Shown here one piece after another: positions 22,939-33,938 of a DNA stretch of 55,270 nt. The stretch covers positions 1-55,270 of the forward strand of contig JACKFB010000024.1 in the NCBI GenBank assembly GCA_020632695.1, given 5' to 3'. The notes below the pieces were generated by a model, which ran no database searches, was not told the DNA's origin, and saw only the letters and a program-made list of their open reading frames with translations. The position numbers and the translations under genes were made by a program. Positions within the stretch are counted from its first letter, which is position 1; each line of letters starts with the position of its first letter. This stretch comes from Deltaproteobacteria bacterium (lineage in GTDB: Bacteria > Myxococcota_A > UBA9042 > PHBI01 > JACKFB01).

Positions 22939-25900
22939 CATCCCAGCAGCTCGGAGTAGTCGATCTCCACGCCCATCTGCTTGCGCATCTCGGCGTAGCG
23001 GTCGCTCAGCACGTACTCGACCAGGTCCTTGAGCTTGTCGCCGCGAGACAGCTTCGAGGCGCCGCTGACCTCCTTCGAGAGGATCTTGCCGACCAGCTCG
23101 ATGTCTCCGCACAGGAAGAGCCCGGCGTGGTTGGCGGTCAGCTCCACCTCGCGGTGCCAGCGGCCGATCTTCGGCGCCCGGTGCTTGGAGAGGAAGTCGC
23201 TCAGCACCTGGGCGAGCTGGTTCCGCATCTGCTGCGTGGCCTTGCGCTCCAGGTCCTGGAAGATGTCCTGCACCGACTGGGCGATCTGCTGCTGGGTCTC
23301 CGCCGGCAGGTCCGAGCGGGCCGCGATGTCGAAGGAGGGGTCCACCAGCTTCAGCGCGGCCATGTAGATCAGGTCGAGCTGCGCGTGGTCGTAGAGCGCC
23401 GCCATGATGCGCCACGGGTGGAAGTAGGTCAGGCGCTTGCCCACGCGGAAGGCCAGCTCCTTCTCGCTCTGGCCCACCTGCATGTCCGGACCCACCGCCA
23501 GCGCCGGCGGCAGCGTCGGCAGCACCTCGAGCCCCTGCCGACCCAGGTAGATCTCCGGCAACGGGATCCCCAGGAGCTGGCTCGCGTTCTTCATCGTCGT
23601 GTTGATGAGCGTCGGCTGGGTCAGGTCGTCCCGGTCCTTCTTCTTGAGCCCCAGCTCCTTGAGGCTCTTGAAGACCGCCGTCTCGCCCATGGTCTGGTAG
23701 AGCAGCGCGAAGGTCTGTCCCAGGGTCGGGAACTCCTGCGTCGCCATGATCCAGCGCAGCCACAGCTTCTGGTCGAGGCCACGCCGCGGGTCGGCGGGGA
23801 CCGGCTCGACGAAGGCGTCGTAGAACTTCCGCTCCTCGGCCTCGGCCTTGTCCAGCGCGCAGAGCAGGCCGGCCACGCACCAGGCGCGGTCACCCTGGCC
23901 CATCTTCTTGAAGACGCGGAAGATGCGGTGGTAGCTCTCGAAGCGGTCGGGGTGGTTGATGATCAGGTAGCGGTGCTGCTCGACGGCCTTGTCGAGGTGG
24001 TCGGCCGTGACCTCGTAGAGGCTGACGAGGATCTCCCGGATGGACTCGTCCTGCGGCCGCTGCCCCGAGGCCAGCTCGAAGGCGCTGAGCGCGTACTCCA
24101 CGTTCTTCAGGCGCGAGCGATAGATCTCGCCCAGGTGCTTGTAGAGCGTGAAGAGCAGCGCCGGCCCCTTCTCGAAGGCGGCCCCGGCCTGCTGCACCCG
24201 CTGGATCATCCGGCGGTAGTTCTGCTCGAGCAGCTTCCAGTCCTTCATCCGCGTGACCAGCTCGTCGACCGCGCGGAAGGCCTCCAGCTTCTCCAGGTCG
24301 TAGTCGAGCACGAGGTTGAAGTGGCGCACGGCCTCCTCGTTGTCGCCGATCTCGTCGCGGTACATGACCGCGACGCTCATGGCGTAGTGCGCCTTCTTCG
24401 CCGGATCCTCCTCGGCGTCGATGAGCTCGTTGAGCCAGCGGATGGCCTGCGTGAAGTTCTTCTCGCGGGCGTGGAGCTGGATGAGCTGCAGGATCGGCCC
24501 CTTGGAGAAGCGCCCGAACTCCAGCGCCTTCTCGTAGGCGTCGGCCGCCCGCTGCGGGTCGTGCAGGTGCTCCATCCAGATGTCGCCGATGCCCATCTGC
24601 ACCGTGAAGCGCTCGAGCGGGTCGTCGAGCAGGGCGAGCTGCCGCCCCTTGTAGTCGATGGCCTCCTCCCAGTCGCCGTGGGCCTCGAGGACCTCGACGA
24701 TGCTGGCGATGGCGCCGATGTTGCCGGGCTGCTGCTCGACCACCCGCGCCAGGACGCGCTTGGCCTCGACGAAGTTGCCCGAGCGCAGCGCCGCCTCGCC
24801 CAGGCGCAGGTGCACCTCGAGGAAGGTGTCGTCGGGGAGGGTCTTGCCGTGCAGCCGCACCAGCTCGGCCAGGTGCCGCTCGGCCTCGTCCCAGCGCTCG
24901 CGCTTGAAGTGCAGCCGGCTCAGGCCCAGCAGCACGTCCACGTTGCCGGGGAGGATGGCCAGCGCCCGCCGGTACTCGTCGAGCGCGCGCTCGTCGTCGA
25001 GCAGCGCCTCGGCGCACATGGCCAGGCGCCGGTGCACGTCGCCGCGGCGCGCCACGTCGTCGGAGCCCTCGAGGCGGTCCGAGAGCACGTCCAGCAGCGG
25101 CATCGCCTTGGTCCACTGCTCGTTGGACATGTAGTAGTCGGCCAGCGGCGCCAGCGCCGACTCCGACTCGGGGTCGGCCTCGACGGCCAGCTCCAGATGC
25201 TCCAGCGCCTTCTCGCCGTTGTAGAGGCGCTCGCGCCACACCTCGGCCAGGTCGATGTGCACCCGGGACCGGACGATGGGGTCGTCGGCCGCCGCCAGCT
25301 TGCGGTTGAGCGTGTCGACCACCATGTCGAAGCGCTCCTCCGACGTGTAGATGGCGACCAGCGCGTCCTCGGCCGGCGTGTAGCCCGGGCTCTCCTCGAG
25401 CGCCCGGTCGTAGTAGCGGGCGGCCGCGTCGGGGTTGGCCAGCTCCTCCGAGGCGATGCGGCCCTGGCGGCAGAGCAGCTCCAGCCGCATCTCGCGCTCG
25501 GTCTCGACGCCCAGCTTGCGGTCGATGACGTCGAGCACCTGCTCCCACAGGCCCTGCTCGGAGTAGAGCCCCTCGAGCAGGTCCAGCGCCTGCCGATGCG
25601 ACGGGTCCTCGTGCAGCACCCGCTCGTAGGCCCCGATGGCGTTGTCGATGTCGTCCAGCTCGACGCGGTACACGTCGCCGACCTGCATCAGCGCGGCCGC
25701 GCGTCCCTCGGCGGTCTCCGCCGACCCGCGCTCCAACTCGAAGAGCTGGATCAGATCGTCCCACGCCTTGGTGCTGCGGTAGATCTGCTCGAGGTTGGTG
25801 GTCGCCTCCTCGTGGCCGGGCGCCATGGTGAGGATGCGGTGGAACCAGTCCGCCGCCGCCTCGTTGTCCTCGTAGACCGCGAGCTGCAGCAGCGCCACCT

Positions 25901-28900
25901 TGCCGGCGACGGTCACCCGCTCGGCGTCGGTCTGCGCCGAGTCGTAGGAGCGCTCGTAGACCTCGATGAGCTTGGCCCAGTTGTCGTTCTCGCCGTAGAG
26001 CGCCTCGAGGCGCTGCAGCGCCAGCTCGTTGCCGGGCTCGAAGTTGAGCACCTCCTCGTAGCGCTCGATGGCCTCCTCGGGCTTGCCGAGGTTGGCCTCG
26101 TAGATGTCGGCGATGCGCAGGTTCAGCTCGACCGCGCGCTGCGGCTCGATGCGCGAGGTGCGCTCGAGGATGTCGATGAGCCGGGCCCACTCGCGCCGCT
26201 GCGTGTGCAGCCGCTGCAGGGCCGACAGCCCCTTGCGGTCCACCTCGTCCACCTCGAGCACCGCGTACCAGGCCTCCACGGCCCGGTCGATGTCCCCGAT
26301 GTGGTTCTCCAGCACCTCCGCCGAGCGCATCAGCAGCGTGGTCTTCTCACTGTAGTCGGAGGTCACCTCGGCCAGGCGCTCCAGCGCCACCACCAGCGGC
26401 TCCCAGCGCTCCAGCTCCTCGTTGAGCTCCACCAGCGCGCGGAGCGCCACCTCGCTCTCGGGCTCCGCCTCGAGCACGCGCCCGTAGTACGCCACCGCCT
26501 CGTCGGTCCGGTGCAGCTTGTTGCGCACCACGTCGGCGGCCGCCAGCATCACCTCGAGCGCCGTGTCGCCCTCCACCTGCGGCAGCGTGGCGTCGTAGAC
26601 CCCGAGCATCTCCTCCCAGAGGCCCGTCACCTCGGCCAGCCGCGCCAGCTCCGCCAGCGTCGCCGGGTCGTCGGGCATCTCCTCGCTGGCCCGCTGCAGC
26701 ACGAAGAACGCGTTCTCGGGCGCCTCGATCTGCTGCTCGTACACCCGCGCCAGGCGCTGCAGGTTCATCACCCGCTCGCCCACGTCGCTCAGGTGGTCGG
26801 TGCGCTCGAGCAGGACCTCGGCCAGCGACGGGAAGTCGCCGGCGCCCTCGTAGATCGCCTCGAGCCGCTGGCTCGCCTCCATCTGGCCGGGGTAGGCCGC
26901 CAGGATCTCCTTGTAGGTCTCCGCGGCCGCGACGGCGTCGCCCAGCCGCTGGTGCTGCAGCGTGGCCACGTGCAGCCAGTTCTCGACGCGGGTCTCCGGG
27001 TCGTCGGTGTGCGACAGCTTCTGCCGCTGCAGCGCCACCGCGTCACCCCAGCGCTCCTCCTGCTCGTAGAGGCGCTCGAGGCTCTCCACCGCGTGGTGGT
27101 CGCCCGGCGCCAGCTCGAGCACGCTGGTCCACGCCTCGATGGCTCGCGGCGCGTCGACGAGCTGCTCGGTGCGGATCTCCGCCAGCTCGCGCCAGATCGC
27201 CAGCTCGGCTTCCTGATCGTAGTGGTTGCTCTGGAGCTGCGCCTCGAGGACCTCGACCAGCCCCTCCAGGTTGAAGGCGTCGCGGTAGGTGCCGCGCAGC
27301 GCCTCCAGGGCCTCCTGATCGTAGGGCTCCTCCTCGCGGGCCTTCTGCCACCAGCCCTGCGCCCGGAAGGGGTCGTCGAGCCGCGTCATCAGCACGCGAC
27401 CCAGCCGCTTGTGCAGGTCCAGGCGCCGCGCCGGGTCCTCGACACCCATCCGCAGCTCGCGGTCGTACGCGTCGACCAGCGCGTCCCAGCTCTGCTGGGC
27501 CTCGAGCAGCCGCTGGAGCTGATGCACGCCGTGCCGGTCGTCCGGCGAGAGCGCCAGCACCTCCTCCCACAGCTCGACGGCCTTCTCCGGCTCGCCCAGG
27601 TGCACCTCTACGATCTCGGCCATGTCCCCGAGCCGCGCCACGCGCGCCTCATCGCTGGGCGCCGTGTCGGCGAGCTGCTGCAGGATCTCGTACAGCGCCT
27701 CGTGCTGACCGTCGCGGCGGTAGACGACCTCGAGGGCCTCCAGCGCCGGCCGGTGCATGTCGTTGATGTCCAGCACCCGGCGGTACGCTGCCACCGCCTC
27801 CTCGGAGCGCCCCAGGCGGTCGCGATACAGCTCGGCGAGCCGCATCAGCAGCACCAGCCGCTCGTCGTCGAACTCGGCCGTGTTGGCCTCGGCCGCCAGC
27901 ACCGGCTCCAGGTCCTCCCACCGCTGCTGCTGCACCAGCAGCGCGTCGACCGCCTGCAGCGCGCGGTGGTTCTCGCCGTCGGTGTCCAGGATCAGGCGGT
28001 ACACGCGCTCGGCCTCGGCCGTGTCGCCGAGCTGGTCGCGGGAGACCGCCGCCGCGCGATGCCACAGCTCGACCTTGCGCTGCTCGTCCTCCACCACGCT
28101 GGCCGCGTCCATCAGGATGGCCCGCAGGTCCTCCCAGCGGCCCGCCTCGGTGGACAGGTCGGTGAGCTGCTGCAGCAGGAAGTCGTCCTCCGGGTCCAGC
28201 CGGAAGGCCCGCCCGAACCACTGGATGGCCTCGGGCTTGCGTCCCAGCCGCTCCAGGTTCAGCAGCGCGAGCTGCCGCATGATGTCCATGCGGTCGGCGG
28301 CCTCGCTGACCGCCTCCAGCTTGAGCTCGAGCAGCGCGTGCAGGTCGTCCCACTGCTCGCGCTCGCTGTAGATGGGCTCCAGCCGGTAGGCGATCTCGAC
28401 CCGCTGCACGCCCTGCACGTAGAGACGCCACAGCTCGCCCACGGCCAGGTCCGAGAGGCGGTCCAGGTCCAGGATCTCGATGTAGGCCTCGTAGGCCGCG
28501 TTCGGGTCGTCGAGCTCCTGCTCGGCGACCTCGGCCAGACGCGCCAGGAACGCGATCTTCTGGTCGGCATCCATGTGGATGTCGGCCTGAAGGCGCAGGA
28601 TCTCGGCCAGCTCGGCCGCCTGGCCCTGGCTCTCGTACAGGCGATGCAGGCGCTCCAGCGCCAGCTTGTGGTCGGGGTTGTCCTCGAGGACGGCCTTGTA
28701 GACCTCGATGGCCCGCACCGGCGCCGCCAGACGGTCCATGAGCAGGCTGCCGGTCTTGAGCCGGAGCTGCAGCGCCAGGATCGGGTCGTCGGCGTCCGCC
28801 GCGCCCTGCTCGTAGAGCGCCACCAGCTCCTCGAGCATCCCGTGCTCTTCGGCGAGCATCTCGAGGCGGATGATGTTCTCTTCGTGGCGGGCGTCGGCCC

Positions 28901-31900
28901 GGAAGGCCCGCGCGCAGGCCTCGAAGGCGCGCTGCGGATCCCCGAGCGGCCCCTCGGCCAGATCCGCCATCGCGTGCAGCGTCGTGATCAGCCGGAAGGG
29001 CTCGTCGACCTGGTGCTTGGCGATGACCTCGTACTGGCGCCACAGGTCCTCGTAGGCCTCGCGGGACTCCAGCACCGGCTTCAGCACGGCGAAGGCCAGC
29101 TCGCGCTCGTCGCGGTCGCGGATGATGTTCTCGAGCGCGGTCACCGAGGCGTCGTGGTCGGGGCGCCGGCCCAGCAGCGCGCGGTACGCCTCGATGCCCT
29201 GGCGCACGTCGGCCAGGCGGTCGTCGGCGCCGTAGAGCTGCGCCAGCCGGTACTGGGCGTCCACCCAGCCCGTGTCGTCGACCAGCTCCTGCTTGCGCAG
29301 CAGGATCTCGCGCAGGCTGTACCAGTCCTCCTGGCGGATGTAGAGCTGGTCGAGCTGGTCGAGGGCGTGCAGCGCGTTGGGGTCCCACTCGAGGATGGTG
29401 CGCCACGTGTGCACCGCGTCGTCGATGGACTCCTGGCGGTCCGCCTGCACGTTGCCCATCAGGGCCGCGTAGCGCGACTTCTCCTCGATGTCGTCGGTGC
29501 GCTCGATCTTCTGGCGGTAGACGTCCACCAGCTCGTCCCACGCCTCCACGCGCTCGTAGAGCACCTCGAGGGCGTCGAGGGCCGCGCCGCCCGCCGGGTC
29601 GAGGGTGTGCAGGGTCTGGTAGATCTCGATGGCGCGCGCCGGGTCGTCCAGCGGGCCCGCCGCCAGCTCGCCCGCCTCGGCGTAGAGTGCGCGCTGGGCG
29701 CTGCCGTCCAGCACCATCGGCGCCTTCGACAGCATGGTCTCGACCAGCTTGTCGGTGGCGTCGGTCTGTCGGTACAGGTCGATGAGGCCGTCGATCGCCG
29801 CCTCGTCCGCCGGGTCGATCTCCAGGATCGACCGCAGGTGCTTCTCGGAGGTCGCGATGTCATGGGTACGGTCGCGCGCCAGCTCCGCGATGATGCGGTG
29901 GGTCTCCTTGCGGCGGTGATCGTCGTCGATCTCGTCGACCAGGCGCTGCAGGTGCACCACCAGCTCGCCGTGGTTGCCCAGCATCGAGGACAGGCGCATC
30001 AGCTTGCCCAGCGTGCGCTCGCTGCCCGGATCCAGGTCGGCCGCCATCACGTAGTGGTCGAAGGCCCTGGCCGGCTGCTCGCCGAAGTGCTCGTAGAGAT
30101 CGGCGATCTTGTAGTGCCACTCGACCTTCTCGCCCACCAGATCGGCGTGCGCCTCGCGCACCCCGTAGACCTGGATCAGGCGCTGCCAGTCGCCCTGACG
30201 GTCGTAGTAGGGCTCGAGGATGGGCGCGATCTGCGGCGCCAGCGCCTCGTCGGCGAAGAGTCGCTCGAGCGCCGCGACCGCCTGGAGGTTCGCGCCGTCG
30301 ACGTCGAGCACCTGCTCGTAGATGCCGATGGCCCGCTCGACGTTCTGGAGCTCGGCCTCCTCGATCCCGGCCAGGCGCACCAGCAGCACCGTGCGCCGCT
30401 CCGGGTCGGAGGCGACGACCGTCAGCATCTCCTCGATGACCTGGGCCAGCTCGGCGAAGCGCTCGGTGCGGGTGAACAGCTCGTCCAGCCGCTGCATCGC
30501 GTCCAGGTGTCCGGGCACCAGGTCCAGCGCCTCGCGCGCCGCCAGCACGGCGTCGTCGTAGCGCTCGAGGCCGTCGCGCAGCAGGTCGCTGATGCGGAAC
30601 AGGTAGTCGAGCTTCTGCTCGACGTCGCTGCTCAGCTCGACCTTGCGCCGGAAGATGTCCAGCAGGTCCTCGGCCCGGTCCAGGCCGACGTAGATCTCCT
30701 CGAGCCGGTCGACGGCCTCGCGGTTCTCGGGCTCCTCGTCCAGGACCTTGTGATAGAAGGTGCGCGCCTGCTCCAGGTCGTGCAGCTTGTTCTGCCACGC
30801 CCGCGCGATGGCCAGCTTGATGGCCAGCCGCGTCGCCGGGTCGGCCGGCTCGTCGGCCAGCTCGGTGTAGAGCGCGACCATCGGCTGCCAGCGGTCGAGC
30901 CCGCCGGTGAGCCCCTCCAGGGCCTCGCGCACCTCCTTGCGGTGCGGCTCGAGCTGGAAGTGGCGCGCGTAGCTCCGCCACGCCAGGTCCTTGTCGTCCA
31001 GCGCCTCGCGGTAGAGCTCGGTGAGGCGCTCCAGCAGGGCCACCTGCGGGCCCGGGGCGCCGTCGTCCGCTGCGGCGATGAGCTGGATCTCCAGCGACTC
31101 GGCCAGCTCGCGCCACTGCTCGCGGGCGTCGTAGATCGGCTCGAGGATGCGCGCGATGCGCAGGCGCTGCCCGGCGTCCGCCAGCAGCTCCTCCACGCGG
31201 GTGACCGCCTCCTGGTGGGTCGGGTCGTGCTCCAGCGCGGCGGCGTAGTGATCCACCGCCGCGGACACGGCGCCGGCGCCGCTGCGGGTGCCGAAGGTCA
31301 GCATGCCGAGCTGGCACTCCAGGTCGGCCAGCACCGTGCCCGACGCCGTCGCCGCGGACAGGATGTCGCGCTTGCGCTCCAGCACGTCGAGCATGGGCTC
31401 GTAGCGCGTCTCCTCCAGGTAGATCGTCACCAGCGCGTCGTGGACGCGGATGTCGTCCGGGAAGTCGTCCAGCATCTCCCGGTAGATGGCCTCGGCCTCG
31501 TCGTTGCTCTGGAGCCGGTCGCGCCAGACCCGCGCCAGCCGGAAGAGGATCTCCTTCCGCTCGTCGCCGTCGCGCGCGATCTTCAGCTTCTTCACGTAGA
31601 CGCTGATGAGCTGGTCCCAGGCCTCCATCTGCCCGTAGAGCACCTCGATGGCGTCCAGGGCGTCCCGGTTCTGGTCGTCGAGCTCGATCACGCGCGTGAA
31701 GGCGGTCAGCGCCGCCTCGGGCTCCTGGATCTGGTCGCGGTAGACACGCCCGGCATCCAGCAGCACGCCGATGCGCGCCTGCTCGTCCTCGATGAGGTCC
31801 ACCGCCTCCTCGAGCACCGAGACGTAGGTCCCCCAGTTGCCGCTGCGCTCGGCCAGCCGGCGCAGGTCGGGGTGCAGCTCCACCGAGCCGGGGCTCTCGC

Positions 31901-33749
31901 TGACCGCCTGGACGAAGGCGAAGAAGGCCGACTCGTCGTCGCCCAGCTTGTCCTCGTGGATGGCCGCCTGCTCCAGCAGCAGCCGGCGCCGCTCCTGGGC
32001 ATCCTCGGTGGCCGACAGCACGATGTCGTACACCGGGGGCAGCTTCCGCCACTGCTCCAGCTCACGGTAGATCGGCACCAGCATCCCCGCCGCCTCGGCG
32101 TGGGTGGGCGCTATCTCCAGCACGGACTCCAGGTTCTTCACCGCCCGGCGCTGGTCGTCGAGCTCCTCCTGCCACAGCCGCGCGGCCTTGAAGAGCAGCT
32201 CGGTCTGCTGCTCCGGGTCCTCGATGGACTTCGCCTGCGACTCCAGCGTGCGCACCCACTCCGCCGGGGTGCCGTAGCTGCGGAAGAACCACTCGAGGCC
32301 CTCCCAGTCCTGCTCCGCCAGGTACTTCTTGCGCAGCTCGGCCTGGGCCTTGCGGTGCTCCGGGTCCAGCGCCAGCAGGCGCTTCCACACCTCGGCGGCC
32401 TTGTCCGGATCGTCCATCCGGGTCGTGTAGACGAGCCCCAGCTTCTCCAGCAGCGCGACCTTCTCCTCGGGATCGTCGACCAGGTCGACGCGGCGCTCCT
32501 GGATCTCGGCCAGCCGGTCGTAGGCCTTCTCGCGCTCGTACAGCGTCTCCAGCTCGGTCAGCGCCTCGGGGTGATCGCTCTGACCCTCGAGCACGCGCTC
32601 CCACAGCGCGATGGGCGTCGCCGGCTTGCGGATGCGCTCACTGGCCAGGCGCGCGAGCTGCAGGTAGCGCTCCTGGCGCTCGGCCGGGTCCTCCGCCAGG
32701 CCGATCTCCCGCTCGGCGACGAGGATGTAGCTGTCGTAGTCGCGACGCTGCTCGTAGATCTCCTTGAGCACGTCGATGGACTCGCGGTTCGACGGGTCCA
32801 GCTCGAGGATGGCCTCGTAGTGCTTGATCGCCTCGCTCGAGTTGTTGAACTTGTCGAGCATGATGTTGGCGATACGGCGGTGCAGCGCGATCTGCGTGTC
32901 CGTGTCGTCCGCGTGCTCGATCTTCTGCTGCAGGACCTTCACCAGGTCCGGCCAGCGCTTCATCTCCTCGTACTCGCTGGCCAGCGCGTCCAGCGCCTCG
33001 GCGTTGCCGGCGTCCAGCTCCAGGATCGACTGCCAGGCGCCCACCACCTTCGTCGGGGCGTTGAGCTGCTCCTTGTAGATGTCGATCATGCGACGGTGGA
33101 TCGCGAGCTGCTGCTCGAGCCCGCCGTCGACCCGCTTGAGGCGGTCCTTCAGCAGGTCCACCATCGCGTGCCACTTGCCGACCTGCTCGTAGAGCCGCGA
33201 CAGCGCGTCCTCGGCCTCCGGATCGCCCGGCAGCTCGGACAGCACGCCCTGCCAGAAGGTGATCGCGCGGTCGGGCTGCTCCTTCTCCTCGGCCAGCCGG
33301 CCCAGCATGCGCTTGACCTCGAGCGCGTCATCCATCCCGCCCTTGGTCGGGTCGGTCAGGAACTGCTCCAGGCGACGCCAGTTCTGCTGCTCCACGTAGA
33401 ACTGCAGGTAGAACTCGCGCAGCGCCGCGGGGTCGGGCGGCGGCGTCTTGATCTTGCGGAAGGCCATCTCGGCCTTCTGGGCATCGCCGTAGTGCTTCCA
33501 CAGCAGCATGCCGTTCCAGTAGCTGAGGAAGGTGCTCCACTCGTCGTCGTCCGTGGTCCGCGCGAGCTGCGACAGCACGCGGAACGCCACACCGTCCGCC
33601 CCGTCGGGGACCAGCTCCGGCAGCCGCTGCAGCACGGACTCGAGCGTCGCTCGATCGCCGTCGTCCATCAGCTGCTTGATCAGCGCCTCGAAGGCGCGGT
33701 GATCGGACGGATTCGATTCGAACGCAGCGACCAGATCGCTCGTAGACAT
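22938..33749 (-). CDS. Giant tetratricopeptide-repeat protein
   Basis: 3603 residues with no signal peptide or membrane segment. From about residue 60 to 3150 it is built of helical TPR-type repeats in which a two-TPR unit recurs every 72-73 residues (three consecutive intervals that I counted were 73, 72 and 72), giving roughly forty units. The consensus runs 'LYxxxxxWxxLxxVLxRK...DDPxxxxxLxxxLAxLYxxxLxDxxxAIxxYxxVLExDPxxxxAL'. Overall it is strongly acidic. The last ~400 residues are a separate, non-repeat domain with QPTLINTTMKNASQLLGIP, GKRLTYFHPWRIM and ELTANHAGLFLCGDIEL; the last resembles the ExxAD-type helix of M48 peptidases, but no HExxH is present. It probably acts as a very large protein scaffold. 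The ATG at 33749 has GAGG 6 nt upstream. Confidence 0.93.
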   Translation of the reverse strand: MSTSDLVAAFESNPSDHRAFEALIKQLMDDGDRATLESVLQRLPELVPDGADGVAFRVLSQLARTTDDDEWSTFLSYWNGMLLWKHYGDAQKAEMAFRKIKTPPPDPAALREFYLQFYVEQQNWRRLEQFLTDPTKGGMDDALEVKRMLGRLAEEKEQPDRAITFWQGVLSELPGDPEAEDALSRLYEQVGKWHAMVDLLKDRLKRVDGGLEQQLAIHRRMIDIYKEQLNAPTKVVGAWQSILELDAGNAEALDALASEYEEMKRWPDLVKVLQQKIEHADDTDTQIALHRRIANIMLDKFNNSSEAIKHYEAILELDPSNRESIDVLKEIYEQRRDYDSYILVAEREIGLAEDPAERQERYLQLARLASERIRKPATPIALWERVLEGQSDHPEALTELETLYEREKAYDRLAEIQERRVDLVDDPEEKVALLEKLGLVYTTRMDDPDKAAEVWKRLLALDPEHRKAQAELRKKYLAEQDWEGLEWFFRSYGTPAEWVRTLESQAKSIEDPEQQTELLFKAARLWQEELDDQRRAVKNLESVLEIAPTHAEAAGMLVPIYRELEQWRKLPPVYDIVLSATEDAQERRRLLLEQAAIHEDKLGDDESAFFAFVQAVSESPGSVELHPDLRRLAERSGNWGTYVSVLEEAVDLIEDEQARIGVLLDAGRVYRDQIQEPEAALTAFTRVIELDDQNRDALDAIEVLYGQMEAWDQLISVYVKKLKIARDGDERKEILFRLARVWRDRLQSNDEAEAIYREMLDDFPDDIRVHDALVTIYLEETRYEPMLDVLERKRDILSAATASGTVLADLECQLGMLTFGTRSGAGAVSAAVDHYAAALEHDPTHQEAVTRVEELLADAGQRLRIARILEPIYDAREQWRELAESLEIQLIAAADDGAPGPQVALLERLTELYREALDDKDLAWRSYARHFQLEPHRKEVREALEGLTGGLDRWQPMVALYTELADEPADPATRLAIKLAIARAWQNKLHDLEQARTFYHKVLDEEPENREAVDRLEEIYVGLDRAEDLLDIFRRKVELSSDVEQKLDYLFRISDLLRDGLERYDDAVLAAREALDLVPGHLDAMQRLDELFTRTERFAELAQVIEEMLTVVASDPERRTVLLVRLAGIEEAELQNVERAIGIYEQVLDVDGANLQAVAALERLFADEALAPQIAPILEPYYDRQGDWQRLIQVYGVREAHADLVGEKVEWHYKIADLYEHFGEQPARAFDHYVMAADLDPGSERTLGKLMRLSSMLGNHGELVVHLQRLVDEIDDDHRRKETHRIIAELARDRTHDIATSEKHLRSILEIDPADEAAIDGLIDLYRQTDATDKLVETMLSKAPMVLDGSAQRALYAEAGELAAGPLDDPARAIEIYQTLHTLDPAGGAALDALEVLYERVEAWDELVDVYRQKIERTDDIEEKSRYAALMGNVQADRQESIDDAVHTWRTILEWDPNALHALDQLDQLYIRQEDWYSLREILLRKQELVDDTGWVDAQYRLAQLYGADDRLADVRQGIEAYRALLGRRPDHDASVTALENIIRDRDERELAFAVLKPVLESREAYEDLWRQYEVIAKHQVDEPFRLITTLHAMADLAEGPLGDPQRAFEACARAFRADARHEENIIRLEMLAEEHGMLEELVALYEQGAADADDPILALQLRLKTGSLLMDRLAAPVRAIEVYKAVLEDNPDHKLALERLHRLYESQGQAAELAEILRLQADIHMDADQKIAFLARLAEVAEQELDDPNAAYEAYIEILDLDRLSDLAVGELWRLYVQGVQRVEIAYRLEPIYSEREQWDDLHALLELKLEAVSEAADRMDIMRQLALLNLERLGRKPEAIQWFGRAFRLDPEDDFLLQQLTDLSTEAGRWEDLRAILMDAASVVEDEQRKVELWHRAAAVSRDQLGDTAEAERVYRLILDTDGENHRALQAVDALLVQQQRWEDLEPVLAAEANTAEFDDERLVLLMRLAELYRDRLGRSEEAVAAYRRVLDINDMHRPALEALEVVYRRDGQHEALYEILQQLADTAPSDEARVARLGDMAEIVEVHLGEPEKAVELWEEVLALSPDDRHGVHQLQRLLEAQQSWDALVDAYDRELRMGVEDPARRLDLHKRLGRVLMTRLDDPFRAQGWWQKAREEEPYDQEALEALRGTYRDAFNLEGLVEVLEAQLQSNHYDQEAELAIWRELAEIRTEQLVDAPRAIEAWTSVLELAPGDHHAVESLERLYEQEERWGDAVALQRQKLSHTDDPETRVENWLHVATLQHQRLGDAVAAAETYKEILAAYPGQMEASQRLEAIYEGAGDFPSLAEVLLERTDHLSDVGERVMNLQRLARVYEQQIEAPENAFFVLQRASEEMPDDPATLAELARLAEVTGLWEEMLGVYDATLPQVEGDTALEVMLAAADVVRNKLHRTDEAVAYYGRVLEAEPESEVALRALVELNEELERWEPLVVALERLAEVTSDYSEKTTLLMRSAEVLENHIGDIDRAVEAWYAVLEVDEVDRKGLSALQRLHTQRREWARLIDILERTSRIEPQRAVELNLRIADIYEANLGKPEEAIERYEEVLNFEPGNELALQRLEALYGENDNWAKLIEVYERSYDSAQTDAERVTVAGKVALLQLAVYEDNEAAADWFHRILTMAPGHEEATTNLEQIYRSTKAWDDLIQLFELERGSAETAEGRAAALMQVGDVYRVELDDIDNAIGAYERVLHEDPSHRQALDLLEGLYSEQGLWEQVLDVIDRKLGVETEREMRLELLCRQGRIASEELANPDAAARYYDRALEESPGYTPAEDALVAIYTSEERFDMVVDTLNRKLAAADDPIVRSRVHIDLAEVWRERLYNGEKALEHLELAVEADPESESALAPLADYYMSNEQWTKAMPLLDVLSDRLEGSDDVARRGDVHRRLAMCAEALLDDERALDEYRRALAILPGNVDVLLGLSRLHFKRERWDEAERHLAELVRLHGKTLPDDTFLEVHLRLGEAALRSGNFVEAKRVLARVVEQQPGNIGAIASIVEVLEAHGDWEEAIDYKGRQLALLDDPLERFTVQMGIGDIWMEHLHDPQRAADAYEKALEFGRFSKGPILQLIQLHAREKNFTQAIRWLNELIDAEEDPAKKAHYAMSVAVMYRDEIGDNEEAVRHFNLVLDYDLEKLEAFRAVDELVTRMKDWKLLEQNYRRMIQRVQQAGAAFEKGPALLFTLYKHLGEIYRSRLKNVEYALSAFELASGQRPQDESIREILVSLYEVTADHLDKAVEQHRYLIINHPDRFESYHRIFRVFKKMGQGDRAWCVAGLLCALDKAEAEERKFYDAFVEPVPADPRRGLDQKLWLRWIMATQEFPTLGQTFALLYQTMGETAVFKSLKELGLKKKDRDDLTQPTLINTTMKNASQLLGIPLPEIYLGRQGLEVLPTLPPALAVGPDMQVGQSEKELAFRVGKRLTYFHPWRIMAALYDHAQLDLIYMAALKLVDPSFDIAARSDLPAETQQQIAQSVQDIFQDLERKATQQMRNQLAQVLSDFLSKHRAPKIGRWHREVELTANHAGLFLCGDIELVGKILSKEVSGASKLSRGDKLKDLVEYVLSDRYAEMRKQMGVEIDYSELLG

Positions 33750-33938
33750 TGAGACCTCAGCAAGTACCGCCGTGGCCGCTCGTGCACGCGGACCAACGGG
33801 CGAAGACACAGACGCGGAGGCGCACCTCTCCCGACTCGCCGTCTCTTCCTAGCAAAGCTGAAAGCGCTTAACAACCGTCCCAGGGCTGGCCTCGGCCCGT
33901 CTCCCGAGAGCGGATCGGGGCGCGCGGAGGTCGCCGGA

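Noticed and set aside
23127..33752. 3541-residue open frame on the plus strand opposite the TPR gene
   Set aside because: It mirrors the TPR gene's codon bias (G or C at third positions makes antisense stops rare), its translation is low-complexity Leu/Val/Arg/Gln, and it lacks a ribosome site and any domain.
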